Both the position numbers and the translations under genes were made by a program. Below, one piece after another: positions 1 through 8,990 of a stretch of 64,000 bases of DNA. The stretch covers positions 372,001-436,000 of the forward strand of contig NZ_RBIR01000002.1 of NCBI RefSeq assembly GCF_003634095.1, read 5' to 3'. Under the pieces are notes generated by a model. That model searched no databases and was not told where the DNA came from. It saw only the letters and a list, made by a program, of their open reading frames with translations. Positions within the stretch are counted from its first letter, which is position 1. Each line of letters begins with the position of its first letter. Source of the stretch: Arthrobacter oryzae. GTDB lineage: Bacteria > Actinomycetota > Actinomycetes > Actinomycetales > Micrococcaceae.

Positions 1-1
1 C

Positions 2-565
2 CGCTCCGCCGTGTTCGCGCCCTATGTGCTGAGCGGGGTCGGCGTCGGCCTCGTCTGGCTCTTCATTTTCGATCCCGGCTACGGGGTCCTCGCGTGGCTG
101 CTGCGCGGCGTCGGGCAGCAAAGCCCGCAGTGGATCAACAATCCCCAGCTGTCCCTGGCGATGGTGATGATCGTCTACGTCTGGAAGAACCTCGGCTACT
201 GCGCCGTCGTCTACCTCGCCGGGCTGCAGTCGCTGCCGCCGGACGTCATGGAGGCGGCCGCCTTGGACGGCGCGAACGGCTTCCGCCGCTTCGTGAACAT
301 GTCCCTGCCGCTGCTCTCCCCCACCACCTTCTTCCTGCTCATCACCACCATGCTGAGCTCCCTACAGGCCTTTGACCTGATCCGGATCATGACGCCGCTG
401 GGGAACGGGACCAGCACCCTGATCTATGAGGCTTATCTGCAGGCCTTCGGCGCCTTCAACCGGGCCGGCTACTCGGCGGCCATCTCCGTCGTGCTCTTCG
501 CGATCCTGCTCATCATCACCGTGCTCCAGCTGCGGTTCGTCGAAAGGAAGGTGCACTACTCGTGA
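2..565 (+). CDS. Sugar ABC transporter permease, MalF type (5' truncated)
   Basis: Inner-membrane permease of a binding-protein-dependent carbohydrate importer. The window opens inside the gene: the reading frame is open from base 2, and the visible GTG at 11 lies within a conserved transmembrane segment, so the true start is upstream. What remains is hydrophobic and includes the cytoplasmic EAA loop that contacts the ATPase (EAAALDGANGFRRF, followed by LPLLSP). The stop TGA overlaps the GTG of the next permease by 4 nt (GTGA), so the two are translationally coupled. The family assignment (MalF/UgpA-like, CUT1) is firm; the substrate is unknown. No ATPase gene is visible, which is common in actinobacteria that share one MsiK-type ATPase. 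Confidence 0.88.
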   Translation, partial: RSAVFAPYVLSGVGVGLVWLFIFDPGYGVLAWLLRGVGQQSPQWINNPQLSLAMVMIVYVWKNLGYCAVVYLAGLQSLPPDVMEAAALDGANGFRRFVNMSLPLLSPTTFFLLITTMLSSLQAFDLIRIMTPLGNGTSTLIYEAYLQAFGAFNRAGYSAAISVVLFAILLIITVLQLRFVERKVHYS

Positions 566-1509
566 GCACACTCTCGCCCGTCAGCCCCGGTCCCGCCGGC
601 ACCGTCCTATCCCCCGCTCCCGACGGCGCCCCCGGCTCCGGACCCGAGTCGCCGCCCCGGCGCCCGGCGCCCTTCTCCCGCGCCAACCTGGTCCAGACAA
701 TCGCCGGAGGCTACGTCCCGCTGATCCTGGCCACCCTGGTGGTGGTCCTGCCCCTGGTGTGGATGCTCCTGAGCTCGTTCAAGCAGCCCGGCGAGATCAT
801 CACCATGGACCTCAAACTCCTGCCGGACACCGTCAATCTGGAAAACTACAAAACGGCCATGACCACGGTGCCGTTCGGACAGTTCTTCATGAACAGCTTG
901 ATCGTCACGGCAGTGGGTTCGTCCGTCAAGGTGATCCTGGCGATCCTGACGGCCTACGCCCTCGTGTTCGTCCGCTTCCCGTTCAAGAACGCCATCTTCG
1001 TGCTCATCCTCGTGGCCCTCATGGTTCCGCCGCAGGTGTCCATCCTGCCCAACTACATCCTGATCGCCGGGATGGGAGGCAAGAACACCCTCTGGGGCAT
1101 CATCCTGCCGGGCCTCGGCACCGCCTTCGGCACCTTCTTGCTGCGCCAGCACTTCAGGACGCTCCCGGGGTCCATTCTCGAGGCGGCGGAAATCGACGGC
1201 GCGGGCCACTGGCGCCGGCTCTGGCAGGTCGTGGCGCCCGTCTCCGTCCCCTCCATCGCCACGGTTGCCCTGGTCACGGTGGTCAGCGAGTGGAACGACT
1301 ACATTTGGCCGCTCATCATCACCGACCGGCCCGAGACCATGACCCTGCCGGTCGGCCTGACCCTGCTGCAGAACTCCGAGGGCAACGGCTCCGGCTGGGG
1401 CATCCTCATGGCCGGCGCCGTCCTCGTGATCGTCCCCATCCTGCTGGTCTTCGCAGCGCTGCAGCGCTACATCGTGGCCGGCCTCACCCAGGGCAGTGTC
1501 ACGGGCTGA
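562..1509 (+). CDS. Sugar ABC transporter permease, MalG type
   Basis: Second permease of the same importer, 315 residues. A Pro/Ser-rich cytoplasmic N-terminus of about 45 residues precedes six hydrophobic segments. The EAA loop (EAAEIDGAGHWRRLW) lies at about residues 210-225, the usual place for MalG/UgpE-type proteins. The GTG start overlaps the stop of the upstream permease. It pairs with that permease to form the translocation channel. The solute-binding protein gene follows after about 85 nt with its own ribosome site. A CUT1-type carbohydrate is the likely substrate; which sugar cannot be told from the sequence. Confidence 0.9.
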   Translation: MSTLSPVSPGPAGTVLSPAPDGAPGSGPESPPRRPAPFSRANLVQTIAGGYVPLILATLVVVLPLVWMLLSSFKQPGEIITMDLKLLPDTVNLENYKTAMTTVPFGQFFMNSLIVTAVGSSVKVILAILTAYALVFVRFPFKNAIFVLILVALMVPPQVSILPNYILIAGMGGKNTLWGIILPGLGTAFGTFLLRQHFRTLPGSILEAAEIDGAGHWRRLWQVVAPVSVPSIATVALVTVVSEWNDYIWPLIITDRPETMTLPVGLTLLQNSEGNGSGWGILMAGAVLVIVPILLVFAALQRYIVAGLTQGSVTG

Positions 1510-1595
1510 CACCGCCCGTACCGATGCCCTGCCCTTCTCCATCCACTATCTCCGTCATCAGAACCAACGAGTCCGTACCTTTGAGAGGATCCACC

Positions 1596-2942
1596 GTGGC
1601 ACTAAACCTTGACCGCAGGCATTTCCTGGGGCTTGCCGGCGCCAGCGCAGGAGCAGCCGCCCTGGCTGCCTGCGGCGGCCCGTCGACCGCCGGAACGGCT
1701 GCCGCCACCGGCGCAACCGAGATCGACTTCAGCGGCGTCAAACCGGCCGCATCGTTCGATTTCTGGACGAACCACCCGGGCAAGTCCCAGGACGTCGAAC
1801 AGTCCATGATCGACAAGTTCCACGCGAAGCACCCGGACATCACTGTCAACCTCGTCACTGCGGGCGCCAACTACGAGGAAATCGCCCAGAAGTTCCAGAC
1901 CTCCCAGGCCGCGAAATCGGCCCTGCCGGGCCTGGTGGTCCTCTCGGACGTCTGGTGGTTCCGCTATTTCACCAACGGCAACATCATCCCCCTGGACGGA
2001 CTGATCAAGCAGTTGGACCTCAAGATCAGCGACTTCCAGAAGTCCCTCGTTGCGGACTACAAATACGCGGACAAGCAGTGGGCACTCCCCTACGGCCGGT
2101 CCACCCCCCTGTTCTACTACAACAAGGACCATTTCAAGGCCGCCGGACTGCCGGACCGGGCACCCAAGACCTGGCAGGAGTTTGGCCAGTGGGCGCCGAA
2201 GCTCAAGGCCAGTTCCGGGGCGCAGTACGCCTACATCTACCCCGCACTGGCCGGCTACGCAGGCTGGACGCTGCAGAACAACCTGTGGGGCTGGGGCGGC
2301 AGCTGGTCCAACGGTTGGGACATCACCTGTGATTCCGCCGAGTCCGTGGCTGCCCTGCAGTGGGCCCAGGACTCGATCTACAAGGACAAATGGGCCGGCG
2401 TCTCCTCCAAGGAAGCCGCCGACGACTTCGCCGCAGGCATCACGTCGACCACCATTTCCTCGACCGGATCCCTGCTGGGCGTCCTGAAGTCCGCCAAATT
2501 CAACGTGGGCGTCGGCTACCTGCCGGGTGGCCCCAAGGCGGAAACCGGGGTCTGCCCCACGGGCGGCGCGGGGCTCGGCATCCCCAGCGGCGTGAGCAAG
2601 GAAGTCCAGCTGGCTGCTGCGACGTTCCTGAAGTTCATCACGGAACCGGAAAACACGGCGGCGTTCTCCGCGGCCACCGGCTACATGCCCACCCGGACGT
2701 CGGCCGACATGGGCGCCGTGCTGGCCAAGACCCCGCAGATCAAGACCGCCATGGACCAGCTCGCCGTCACCCGCGTCCAGGACAACGCCCGGGTGTTCCT
2801 GCCCGGCGCGGACCAGGAGATGGCCAAGGCGGCCGCGGCGATCCTCACCCAGCAGGGCGACGTCAAGGCCACCATGGCCGCCCTGAAGACGACCCTCGAG
2901 GGGATCTACACCAAGGACGTGAAACCGAAGCTGAAAGCTTAG
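1596..2942 (+). CDS. Sugar ABC transporter substrate-binding lipoprotein
   Basis: Extracellular solute-binding protein (family 1, MalE/UgpB-like) of 448 residues that delivers substrate to the two permeases. The start is GTG at 1596, chosen because GAGAGGA lies 6 nt upstream. The open frame extends much further 5' but there it overlaps the MalG gene in another frame. The N-terminus reads RRHFLGLAGASAG and ends in the lipobox LAAC, so it looks like a twin-arginine-exported lipoprotein. The mature part has the usual pattern (FWTNHPG near the start, WALPYGRSTPLFYYN, aromatic substrate-site residues). Placing the binding-protein gene after the permeases is less common than the reverse. A rho-independent terminator follows directly. 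Confidence 0.9.
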   Translation: MALNLDRRHFLGLAGASAGAAALAACGGPSTAGTAAATGATEIDFSGVKPAASFDFWTNHPGKSQDVEQSMIDKFHAKHPDITVNLVTAGANYEEIAQKFQTSQAAKSALPGLVVLSDVWWFRYFTNGNIIPLDGLIKQLDLKISDFQKSLVADYKYADKQWALPYGRSTPLFYYNKDHFKAAGLPDRAPKTWQEFGQWAPKLKASSGAQYAYIYPALAGYAGWTLQNNLWGWGGSWSNGWDITCDSAESVAALQWAQDSIYKDKWAGVSSKEAADDFAAGITSTTISSTGSLLGVLKSAKFNVGVGYLPGGPKAETGVCPTGGAGLGIPSGVSKEVQLAAATFLKFITEPENTAAFSAATGYMPTRTSADMGAVLAKTPQIKTAMDQLAVTRVQDNARVFLPGADQEMAKAAAAILTQQGDVKATMAALKTTLEGIYTKDVKPKLKA

Positions 2943-2959
2943 TTACCCGGCCACACGCA

Positions 2960-3003
2960 AAATCCCTGGCGCTCCCGGTTATTTCCGGTGTCGCCAGGGA
3001 TTT
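2960..3003. terminator. Bidirectional rho-independent terminator between ABC operon and map
   Basis: Perfect 12-bp inverted repeat AAATCCCTGGCG / CGCCAGGGATTT (arms 2960-2971 and 2992-3003) with a 20-nt loop, followed by a T run on the plus strand and preceded by A residues that make a short U tail for the opposite strand. It sits between convergent genes (the binding protein on + and map on -) and can serve both. Confidence 0.85.
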
Positions 3004-3045
3004 TTCGTGTCGCCGGAAAACCTGCGTGTGGCCGTGCTCCTGCGG

Positions 3046-3873
3046 TCAGGGAATCGGGACCGGCACGACGCCGAGCGGCGCCAGTTTCGCTGCGCCGCCG
3101 TCCGCCGCCGAGAGCACCCAGATTCCCTGCTCATGCACGGCGACGGAGTGTTCCCACTGGCAGGACCGCTTGGCGTCGGTGGTGACCACTGTCCAGTCGT
3201 CGTCGAGAATCGCGGTGTCGATGCTGCCGCGGACCAGCATCGGCTCGATTGCCACGCACAGCCCCGGGCGGATCTTGGGCCCGCGGTGGCTGGTGCGGTA
3301 GTTCAGCACGTCCGGTGCCATGTGCATCTCGGAGCCGATGCCGTGGCCCACGTAGTCCTCCAGGATGCCCAGCGGCTTGCCCGGCACGGAGGAGACGTAG
3401 TCGTCCACCGCGTTGCCGATGTCGCCCACGAACTTGCCCGTCGCCAGAGCCGCGATGCCGCGCCACATGGCTTCCTCGGTGACCGCGGACAGGCGCACGT
3501 CCTCAGGATCGGCGGTGCCCACAATCACGGTTCGCGCGGAATCCGAATGCCAGCCGTCCACGATCGCGCCGCCGTCGATCGAGATGATGTCGCCATCCTG
3601 AAGGACCCGGCTGCCGGGGATCCCGTGCACCACTTCCTCGTTCACCGAGGTGCAGATGGTGGCCGGGAAGCCGTGATAGCCGAGGAAATTGGACTTGGCG
3701 CCGGCGTCCTGCAGAACGGCGGCAAACACTTCGTCCAGACGGGCGGTGGTGACGCCCGGGGCGGCCGCGGCGACGGCGGCATCCAGAGCCCGGCTCAGGA
3801 CAAGCCCGGCCTCGTGCATGGTGCGCATCTGGGCGTTGGTCTTGTATTCAATGCGGGGCTGGCCGAATGCCAT
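3046..3873 (-). CDS. map: Type I methionine aminopeptidase
   Basis: Removes the initiator methionine from nascent proteins; cytosolic di-metal hydrolase, 275 residues. The five metal ligands are visible: D100 and D111, H177 in GHGIG, E210 in IEPM, and E241 in WEHS; H83 (HGIPG) is the substrate-contacting histidine. The ATG at 3873 is chosen because GAGG lies 5 nt upstream and MAFGQPRIEYKT begins the conserved part; the frame stays open about 35 codons further 5'. It lies downstream of secY-adk as in most bacteria, but a strong hairpin and about 300 nt separate it from adk, so it may have its own promoter. The usual infA/alpha operon does not follow; a convergent ABC operon does. Confidence 0.96.
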   Translation of the reverse strand: MAFGQPRIEYKTNAQMRTMHEAGLVLSRALDAAVAAAAPGVTTARLDEVFAAVLQDAGAKSNFLGYHGFPATICTSVNEEVVHGIPGSRVLQDGDIISIDGGAIVDGWHSDSARTVIVGTADPEDVRLSAVTEEAMWRGIAALATGKFVGDIGNAVDDYVSSVPGKPLGILEDYVGHGIGSEMHMAPDVLNYRTSHRGPKIRPGLCVAIEPMLVRGSIDTAILDDDWTVVTTDAKRSCQWEHSVAVHEQGIWVLSAADGGAAKLAPLGVVPVPIP

Positions 3874-4046
3874 CTCTACCTCAGTGTTCTCGTCTCGCGG
3901 TCCGGGCGGGTGTGCTCCCGGACCTCCACCCTGGGTCATCAACCCAAGTCTTCTCGCTCTATTCTCCCGCACCGGCACGGCTGCACGGGACGGCCCGGCC
4001 CGATGGGCTCCTCGAACAGGCCGCCAGGCGGCCAGCCATGCGGCCA

Positions 4047-4073
4047 GGCTCCGGCTCCGGCTCCGGCTCCGGC
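4047..4073. repeat. Hexanucleotide microsatellite GGCTCC x4.5
   Basis: Four and a half perfect copies of GGCTCC in the non-coding stretch between adk and map. It lies about 175 nt upstream of the map start, in what may be its leader. Slippage here would not alter a protein. Confidence 0.9.
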
Positions 4074-4081
4074 AACAGCGA

Positions 4082-4119
4082 AGGGCGCGTCCCGTACCTG
4101 ATGGTACGGAACGCGCCCT
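4082..4119 (-). terminator. Hairpin downstream of adk
   Basis: Arms 4082-4098 and 4103-4119 pair over 17 bp with one C/A mismatch and a TGAT loop. It lies about 50 nt past the adk stop on the transcribed strand. There is no T run afterwards, so it is either a U-less actinobacterial terminator or a 3'-stabilising stem. The rest of 3874-4168 contains only the microsatellite and no convincing gene. Confidence 0.6.
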
Positions 4120-4168
4120 CCTTGGTGCGTCAGGCCCAACGCGCCGGCCCTAGGGGCGTCAGCGTGGA

Positions 4169-4747
4169 TCAGGCGGTCTGGGCCGACTTGATCGCTTCCA
4201 TGACCCGCTCGGTGACTTCATCGATGCCGCCGATGCCGTCAACCTGGGTCAGGAGCCCGAGCTCGGCATACTTCGCCACGACCGGTTCGGTCTGCTCGTG
4301 GTACAGGTCCAGCCGGTGACGGATAACGCCTTCGTTGTCGTCGCTGCGGCCAGTTTCCTTGGCACGGCCCAGAAGCCGCTTGACCAGTTCCTCATCGTCC
4401 GCGGTGAGCTGCAGCACGACGTCGAGCCGCTGATCCGCGTCGGCGAGGATCGAGTCGAGGTAGTCCACCTGTGCAGTGGTGCGGGGGTACCCGTCCAGCA
4501 GGAAGCCGGGCTCGACGTCGTCCTCGCTGAGGCGGTCGCGCACCATCTTGTTGGTGACGCTGTCCGGAACGAAGTCGCCCGCGTCCATGTACTTCTTGGC
4601 CTCGACGCCCAGCGGCGTCTCACCCTTGACGTTGGCGCGGAAGATGTCGCCCGTGGAGATCGCAACGACGCCGAGGCGTTCCGAAATGCGTTCCGCCTGC
4701 GTTCCCTTGCCGGAGCCGGGAGGTCCGATAATCAACATTCTCGTCAT
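4169..4747 (-). CDS. adk: Adenylate kinase (short form)
   Basis: Interconverts ATP + AMP and 2 ADP; cytosolic, 192 residues. The P-loop GPPGSGKGT is at residues 8-16 and the AMP-binding segment ISTGDIFRANV follows. After GRAKETGRSDDN the chain goes straight to VIRHRLDLY, so the extended (zinc-type) LID domain is absent, which explains the short length typical of actinobacterial enzymes. Its ATG overlaps the secY TGA (ATGA, 4744-4747), so the two are co-transcribed and translationally coupled. MTRMLIIG is the conventional N-terminus. Confidence 0.96.
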   Translation of the reverse strand: MTRMLIIGPPGSGKGTQAERISERLGVVAISTGDIFRANVKGETPLGVEAKKYMDAGDFVPDSVTNKMVRDRLSEDDVEPGFLLDGYPRTTAQVDYLDSILADADQRLDVVLQLTADDEELVKRLLGRAKETGRSDDNEGVIRHRLDLYHEQTEPVVAKYAELGLLTQVDGIGGIDEVTERVMEAIKSAQTA

Positions 4748-6054
4748 CGCAAAAGCCCTTCGTAGTGACGTTGCTGTAGTTGCGCATCAATCTGCTTCAC
4801 GGTCTCCAGACCGACGCCCACCATGATCAGGATCGAGGTGCCGCCGAACGGGAAGTTCTGGTTCGCGTTGATCAGAACCAGTGCAACCAGCGGGATCAGT
4901 GCCACGAAGCCCAAGTAGAAGGCTCCGGCCAGGGTGATCCGGGATAGGACGTACTGAAGATAATCCGCCGTCGGCTTCCCGGCGCGGATGCCCGGAATGA
5001 AGCCCCCGTACTTCTTCATGTTGTCCGAGACCTCTTCAGGGTTGAAAGTAATCGCAACATAGAAGTAGGTGAAAAACACAATCATGGCGAAATACAGCAA
5101 CATATAGATCGGGTGATCGCCCTTGGTGAGGTTGTTGTTGATCCACTCAACCCAGGGTGCCATCTGCTCGCCGGCCTTGGGCTGGTTGAACTGTGCGATC
5201 AGCCCCGGCAGGTACAGCATGGACGAAGCAAAGATGACGGGCACGACGCCGGCCATGTTCACCTTGATGGGGATGTACGTACTGGTTCCGCCGACGGTGC
5301 GGCGGCCGATCATGCGCTTGGCGTACTGCACCGGGATCCGGCGCTGGGACTGCTCGACGAAGACCACGAGGGCCACGGTCAGCAGGCCGATGATCAGGAC
5401 CAGGAAGAAGGTTCCGGGACCCTGGGCCTTCCAGATCGCACCGAGCGAGCCCGGGAAGCCCGCTGCAATGGACGTGAAGATCAGCAGGGACATGCCGTTG
5501 CCGACGCCCTTCTCCGTCACGAGCTCGCCCATCCACATGATCAGGCCGGTGCCGGCCGTCAGTGTGATGACGATGAGGACCGTGGTGACAATGGAGCTGT
5601 CCGGGATGATCGGCAGCTGGCAGTTCGGCAGCAGCTGGCCGGACCGGGCCAGCGACACCAGCGTGGTGGCGTTGAGCAAGCCCAGGGCGATCGTGAGGTA
5701 GCGGGTGTACTGGGTCAGCTTCGACTGGCCCGAGGCACCCTCGTCGTACAGCTGCTGGAAACGGGGAATGACCACCCGGAGCAGCTGGACGATGATGCTT
5801 GCGGTGATGTAGGGCATGATGCCCAGGGCAAAGATGGACACCTGCAGCAATGCACCGCCGCTGAACAGGTTGACGAGCTGGTAGATCCCGCCCGAGGTCT
5901 GACCGTTCTGCAAGCATTGCTGGACATTCTGGTAGCTCACACCAGGCGAGGGGATGAAGGCACCCAAGCGGAAGATTGTGATGATTCCCAGCGTGAACAA
6001 CAACTTGCGTCGCAGATCAGGCGTGCGAAAGGCCCGGCCAAATGCGCTAAGCAA
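4744..6054 (-). CDS. secY: Preprotein translocase subunit SecY
   Basis: Channel-forming subunit of the Sec translocon, 436 residues with about ten hydrophobic segments; partners with SecE (encoded at 40429) and SecA. The conserved N-terminus RTPDLRRKLLFTLGI and the motif GNGMSLLIF are present. The start is TTG at 6054, supported by AGGAGG (plus-strand 6059-6064) 4 nt upstream and by the family N-terminus. Unlike the continuous spc operon of many bacteria, a strong terminator separates it from rplO, so secY-adk needs its own promoter in the roughly 110 nt between. Confidence 0.96.
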   Translation of the reverse strand: MLSAFGRAFRTPDLRRKLLFTLGIITIFRLGAFIPSPGVSYQNVQQCLQNGQTSGGIYQLVNLFSGGALLQVSIFALGIMPYITASIIVQLLRVVIPRFQQLYDEGASGQSKLTQYTRYLTIALGLLNATTLVSLARSGQLLPNCQLPIIPDSSIVTTVLIVITLTAGTGLIMWMGELVTEKGVGNGMSLLIFTSIAAGFPGSLGAIWKAQGPGTFFLVLIIGLLTVALVVFVEQSQRRIPVQYAKRMIGRRTVGGTSTYIPIKVNMAGVVPVIFASSMLYLPGLIAQFNQPKAGEQMAPWVEWINNNLTKGDHPIYMLLYFAMIVFFTYFYVAITFNPEEVSDNMKKYGGFIPGIRAGKPTADYLQYVLSRITLAGAFYLGFVALIPLVALVLINANQNFPFGGTSILIMVGVGLETVKQIDAQLQQRHYEGLLR

Positions 6055-6113
6055 GCGTCCTCCTGAGTAATAAGTAAAGTTGTGTGAGACAGGTCAAATA
6101 AACCCAACAACCG

Positions 6114-6144
6114 AGTCTAACGGGTGGATGCGTCCGGCGAACAA
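6114..6144 (-). promoter_or_regulatory. Candidate secY promoter
   Basis: TAGACT on the minus strand at 6119-6114, with TTGTTC 19 nt upstream (6144-6139). A start near 6107 would give a leader of about 50 nt holding the AGGAGG site. The -35 match is weak; the position just past the rplO terminator supports it. Confidence 0.35.
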
Positions 6145-6167
6145 TCGGCGGGGCCCGAAAAGTGAAA

Positions 6168-6211
6168 AAACTCCCGGCACCGGGGGCCTAAGCCCCAAGT
6201 GCCGGGAGTTT
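6168..6211 (-). terminator. Rho-independent terminator of the spc operon
   Basis: Outer arms AAACTCCCGGCAC / GTGCCGGGAGTTT (6168-6180, 6199-6211) enclose an inner GGGGC-CTAA-GCCCC stem. On the transcribed minus strand the stem is followed by TTTTTT. It lies 30 nt past the rplO stop and separates rplO from secY. Confidence 0.9.
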
Positions 6212-6241
6212 CAACAACGGGCGAATGCCCCGCCGCCTCGG

Positions 6242-6733
6242 TTAGAGGGCGGTGGTGCTTCCGCCTGCTGCGGCAATCTTTTCTGCGGCGCTGGCCGAGA
6301 ATGCGTGGACGGTGACGTCAACCTTGACGGTGATGTCGCCGGTGCCCAGCACCTTGACGGGCTGGTTCTTGCGAACGGCACCCTTTTCGACCAGGTTCTC
6401 CACGGTGACTGCGCCACCTTCCGGGAACAGCTCGTTGAGCTTGTCCAGGTTTACGACCTGGTACTCAACCCGGAACGGGTTCTTGAAGCCGCGCAGCTTC
6501 GGCAGGCGCATGTGCAGCGGCAGCTGGCCGCCGGCAAAGCCAGCCTTGATCTGGTAGCGGGCCTTCGTACCCTTGGTACCGCGACCGGCAGTCTTACCCT
6601 TGGAACCTTCACCACGACCAACACGGGTCTTGGCGGTCTTGGCACCCGGGGCGGGACGCAGGTGGTGAACCTTCAGTGCGTTCTGCTTCTCAGCGGCGCC
6701 CTGTGCCTTTTCGGCGGTGTTCTTCTCAGCCAT
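6242..6733 (-). CDS. rplO: 50S ribosomal protein L15
   Basis: Large-subunit protein L15, 163 residues. The conserved N-terminal block begins [20 protein letters not shown] after an actinobacterial extension of about 20 charged residues, then [17 protein letters not shown]. The ATG abuts the rpmD stop without a gap, so translation is coupled. Last gene of the transcription unit: the terminator at 6168-6211 follows. Confidence 0.97.
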   Translation of the reverse strand: MAEKNTAEKAQGAAEKQNALKVHHLRPAPGAKTAKTRVGRGEGSKGKTAGRGTKGTKARYQIKAGFAGGQLPLHMRLPKLRGFKNPFRVEYQVVNLDKLNELFPEGGAVTVENLVEKGAVRKNQPVKVLGTGDITVKVDVTVHAFSASAAEKIAAAGGSTTAL

Positions 6734-6940
6734 TTACTTCGCCTCCTCTACCTTTACCAGGTGCGGAACCGTGTTGAGCATTCCAACGGTCACGGCGTCG
6801 GCGGTGCGGACAACGGTGTGTCCGATCCGCTTCAGGCCGAGGGACCGAAGGGTGTCGCGCTGGTTCTGCTTGCCGCCAATGGCGGACTTAATCTGAGTGA
6901 TCTCCAACTTTGCATCGGAGACAAGCACGTTCTTAGCCAT
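6734..6940 (-). CDS. rpmD: 50S ribosomal protein L30
   Basis: Large-subunit L30, 68 residues, of the usual bacterial size. Typical pattern [20 protein letters not shown], then [10 protein letters not shown] and [11 protein letters not shown]. It lies between rpsE (3-nt gap) and rplO (0-nt gap), the standard spc order. Confidence 0.97.
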   Translation of the reverse strand: MAKNVLVSDAKLEITQIKSAIGGKQNQRDTLRSLGLKRIGHTVVRTADAVTVGMLNTVPHLVKVEEAK

Positions 6941-6943
6941 GAC

Positions 6944-7654
6944 TCAGACACCTGCCTTCTGGTTCAGGAGCGCCTTCACCATTGCCGGCGGAGCGATCTC
7001 GTCGAGCGGGAGGCCGCGGCGTGCTGCCACTGCTGCCGGCTCTTCGAGGCGCTTCAGCGCATCAACGGTCGCGTGAACGATGTTGATGGCGTTGGAGGAA
7101 CCGAGCGACTTGGAGAGGATGTCGTGGATGCCCACGCACTCCAGTACTGCACGGACCGGACCACCGGCGATAACACCGGTACCGGCGGAAGCCGGACGCA
7201 GCATGACGACGCCTGCGGCGGCTTCACCCTGAACGCGGTGCGGGATGGTGCTGCCAATGCGGGGAACGCGGAAGAAGGACTTCTTGGCCTCTTCAACGCC
7301 CTTCGCGATGGCGGCGGGAACTTCCTTGGCCTTGCCGTAGCCGACGCCGACCATGCCGTTGCCGTCACCGACGACGACGAGGGCGGTGAAGCTGAAGCGA
7401 CGACCACCCTTGACGACCTTGGAAACACGGTTGATGGTTACAACGCGCTCTACGAACTGGCTCTTCTCGGCTTCGCGGCCGCCGTCACGGCCACCACGGC
7501 CGCCACGGTCGCCACGGCCCTGGCCGCGGTCGCCACGCTCGCCACGACGAGCGCCACCACGGCGGTCATCAGTGGTAGCAGGCGCAGCGGTCTCAGTTGC
7601 CGGAGCAGCTACAGCTTCAGTCACCTGAATGTCCTTTTCGTTATTTTCGGTCAC
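6944..7654 (-). CDS. rpsE: 30S ribosomal protein S5 with RG-rich N-terminal extension
   Basis: Small-subunit protein involved in decoding fidelity; 236 residues against about 165-170 in E. coli. The surplus is N-terminal: about 70 residues with an acidic start and then an Arg/Gly run ([17 protein letters not shown] and more, about residues 31-62), before the S5 core begins at [14 protein letters not shown]. The core keeps [15 protein letters not shown]. The GTG start overlaps the rplR stop by 4 nt (GTGA). RG-rich S5 extensions occur in other high-GC actinobacteria, so this is unusual in general but probably normal for the lineage. Confidence 0.96.
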   Translation of the reverse strand: MTENNEKDIQVTEAVAAPATETAAPATTDDRRGGARRGERGDRGQGRGDRGGRGGRDGGREAEKSQFVERVVTINRVSKVVKGGRRFSFTALVVVGDGNGMVGVGYGKAKEVPAAIAKGVEEAKKSFFRVPRIGSTIPHRVQGEAAAGVVMLRPASAGTGVIAGGPVRAVLECVGIHDILSKSLGSSNAINIVHATVDALKRLEEPAAVAARRGLPLDEIAPPAMVKALLNQKAGV

Positions 7655-8034
7655 AGTGCCAGCCCACCTTCACGTGCGCCGTCAGCGACGGCGGCGATCC
7701 GGCCGTGGTACTTGTTACCACCGCGGTCGAAGACAACTGCTTCGATACCGGCAGCCTTGGCACGCTCGGCGACCAGTTCGCCAACGCGCTTGGCCTTGGC
7801 GGTCTTGTCACCATCGAATGCACGAAGGTCGGCTTCCAGTGTGGATGCGCTTGCCACGGTCAGGCCCTTGGTGTCATCGACAACCTGGACGAATACGTGA
7901 CGTGCGGAACGGTTGACGACCAGACGCGGGCGTACAGCCGTACCGGAGATGCGCTTGCGGATACGAAGCTGGCGGCGGCTGCGCTGGGCAGACTTGCTCT
8001 TGTTCGTACGCTTCTTGTTAATTGCGATCGCCAT
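7651..8034 (-). CDS. rplR: 50S ribosomal protein L18
   Basis: 5S rRNA-binding protein L18, 127 residues. A basic N-terminus ([16 protein letters not shown]) is followed by the conserved [20 protein letters not shown], and the protein ends [20 protein letters not shown]. Starts 2 nt after the rplF stop and overlaps rpsE. Confidence 0.97.
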   Translation of the reverse strand: MAIAINKKRTNKSKSAQRSRRQLRIRKRISGTAVRPRLVVNRSARHVFVQVVDDTKGLTVASASTLEADLRAFDGDKTAKAKRVGELVAERAKAAGIEAVVFDRGGNKYHGRIAAVADGAREGGLAL

Positions 8035-8036
8035 GG

Positions 8037-8573
8037 TTACTTACCAGCCTTTCCGACCTTGCGGCGGATGACTTCGCCTGCGTAACGGATGCCCTTGCCC
8101 TTGTAGGGGTCCGGCTTCCGCAGCTTGCGAATGTTGGCAGCAACCTCGCCGACCTGCTGCTTGGAGATACCTGAAACAGAGAGCTTGGTCGGGGTCTCAA
8201 CTGCAAAGGTGATGCCGTTCGGTGCCGAGACGTTGACCGGGTGGCTGTAGCCCAGAGCGAACTCCAGGTCAGAACCCTTGGCCTGGACGCGGTAACCAGT
8301 ACCGACAATCTCAAGCTTCTTCTCGTAGCCTGCGGTGACACCCTGGATCATGTTGGCGATCAGGGTGCGGGTCAGGCCGTGCAGCGAACGTGAGGCGCGC
8401 TCGTCGTTCGGGCGGGCGACAGTCAGGGTGCCTTCTTCCAGGGAAACCTCGATCGGGCTGGGCACAGTGTGGCTCAGCTCGCCTTTGGAACCCTTGACGC
8501 TGACGACAGAGCCGTCAACCTTGACCTCAACGCCGGCAGGAACGGTGATGGGGAGACGTCCAATACGTGACAT
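8037..8573 (-). CDS. rplF: 50S ribosomal protein L6
   Basis: Large-subunit protein L6, 178 residues, two tandem L6 folds. Typical start [17 protein letters not shown] and the C-terminal signature [14 protein letters not shown]. It follows rpsH by 18 nt, with a purine-rich ribosome site in the gap. Confidence 0.97.
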   Translation of the reverse strand: MSRIGRLPITVPAGVEVKVDGSVVSVKGSKGELSHTVPSPIEVSLEEGTLTVARPNDERASRSLHGLTRTLIANMIQGVTAGYEKKLEIVGTGYRVQAKGSDLEFALGYSHPVNVSAPNGITFAVETPTKLSVSGISKQQVGEVAANIRKLRKPDPYKGKGIRYAGEVIRRKVGKAGK

Positions 8574-8591
8574 TATTCTCTTCCTTTCCCG

Positions 8592-8990
8592 TTACCAGAC
8601 GTAAGCGAGGACTTCGCCGCCCACGCCCTTCTTGCCGGCCTGCTTGTCAGTCAAGAGGCCGGAAGAGGTGGACAGGATTGCGACACCCAGGCCACCGAGC
8701 ACGTGCGGCAGGTTGGTGGACTTTGCGTAAACGCGCAGTCCCGGCTTGGAAATACGACGAACACCAGCGATTGAACGCTCGCGGTTCGGACCGAACTTGA
8801 GCTCGAGGGTCAGCTTCTTGCCAACCTCAGCGTCTTCTTCTTTCCAGGAGGCGATGTAACCTTCGGCCTTCAGGATGTCGGCAACGCGTGCCTTGAGCTT
8901 GCTGTACGGCATGGTCACGGAATCGTGGTATGCCGAGTTAGCGTTGCGCAGACGCGTAAGCATGTCTGCGACGGGATCTGTCATTGTCAT
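8592..8990 (-). CDS. rpsH: 30S ribosomal protein S8
   Basis: 16S rRNA-binding assembly protein S8, 132 residues. Starts [18 protein letters not shown] and ends in the signature that includes [18 protein letters not shown] and EVLAYVW. In most Gram-positive bacteria rpsN (S14) lies between rplE and rpsH; here the 93-nt gap to rplE has no room for it. Confidence 0.97.
   Translation of the reverse strand: MTMTDPVADMLTRLRNANSAYHDSVTMPYSKLKARVADILKAEGYIASWKEEDAEVGKKLTLELKFGPNRERSIAGVRRISKPGLRVYAKSTNLPHVLGGLGVAILSTSSGLLTDKQAGKKGVGGEVLAYVW

Noticed and set aside
426..1595. Possible 838-residue fusion ahead of the binding protein
   Set aside because: The upstream part overlaps the MalG gene in another frame and reads as Arg/Pro/His-rich nonsense; GTG 1596 has a good ribosome site and a perfect Tat/lipoprotein signal.
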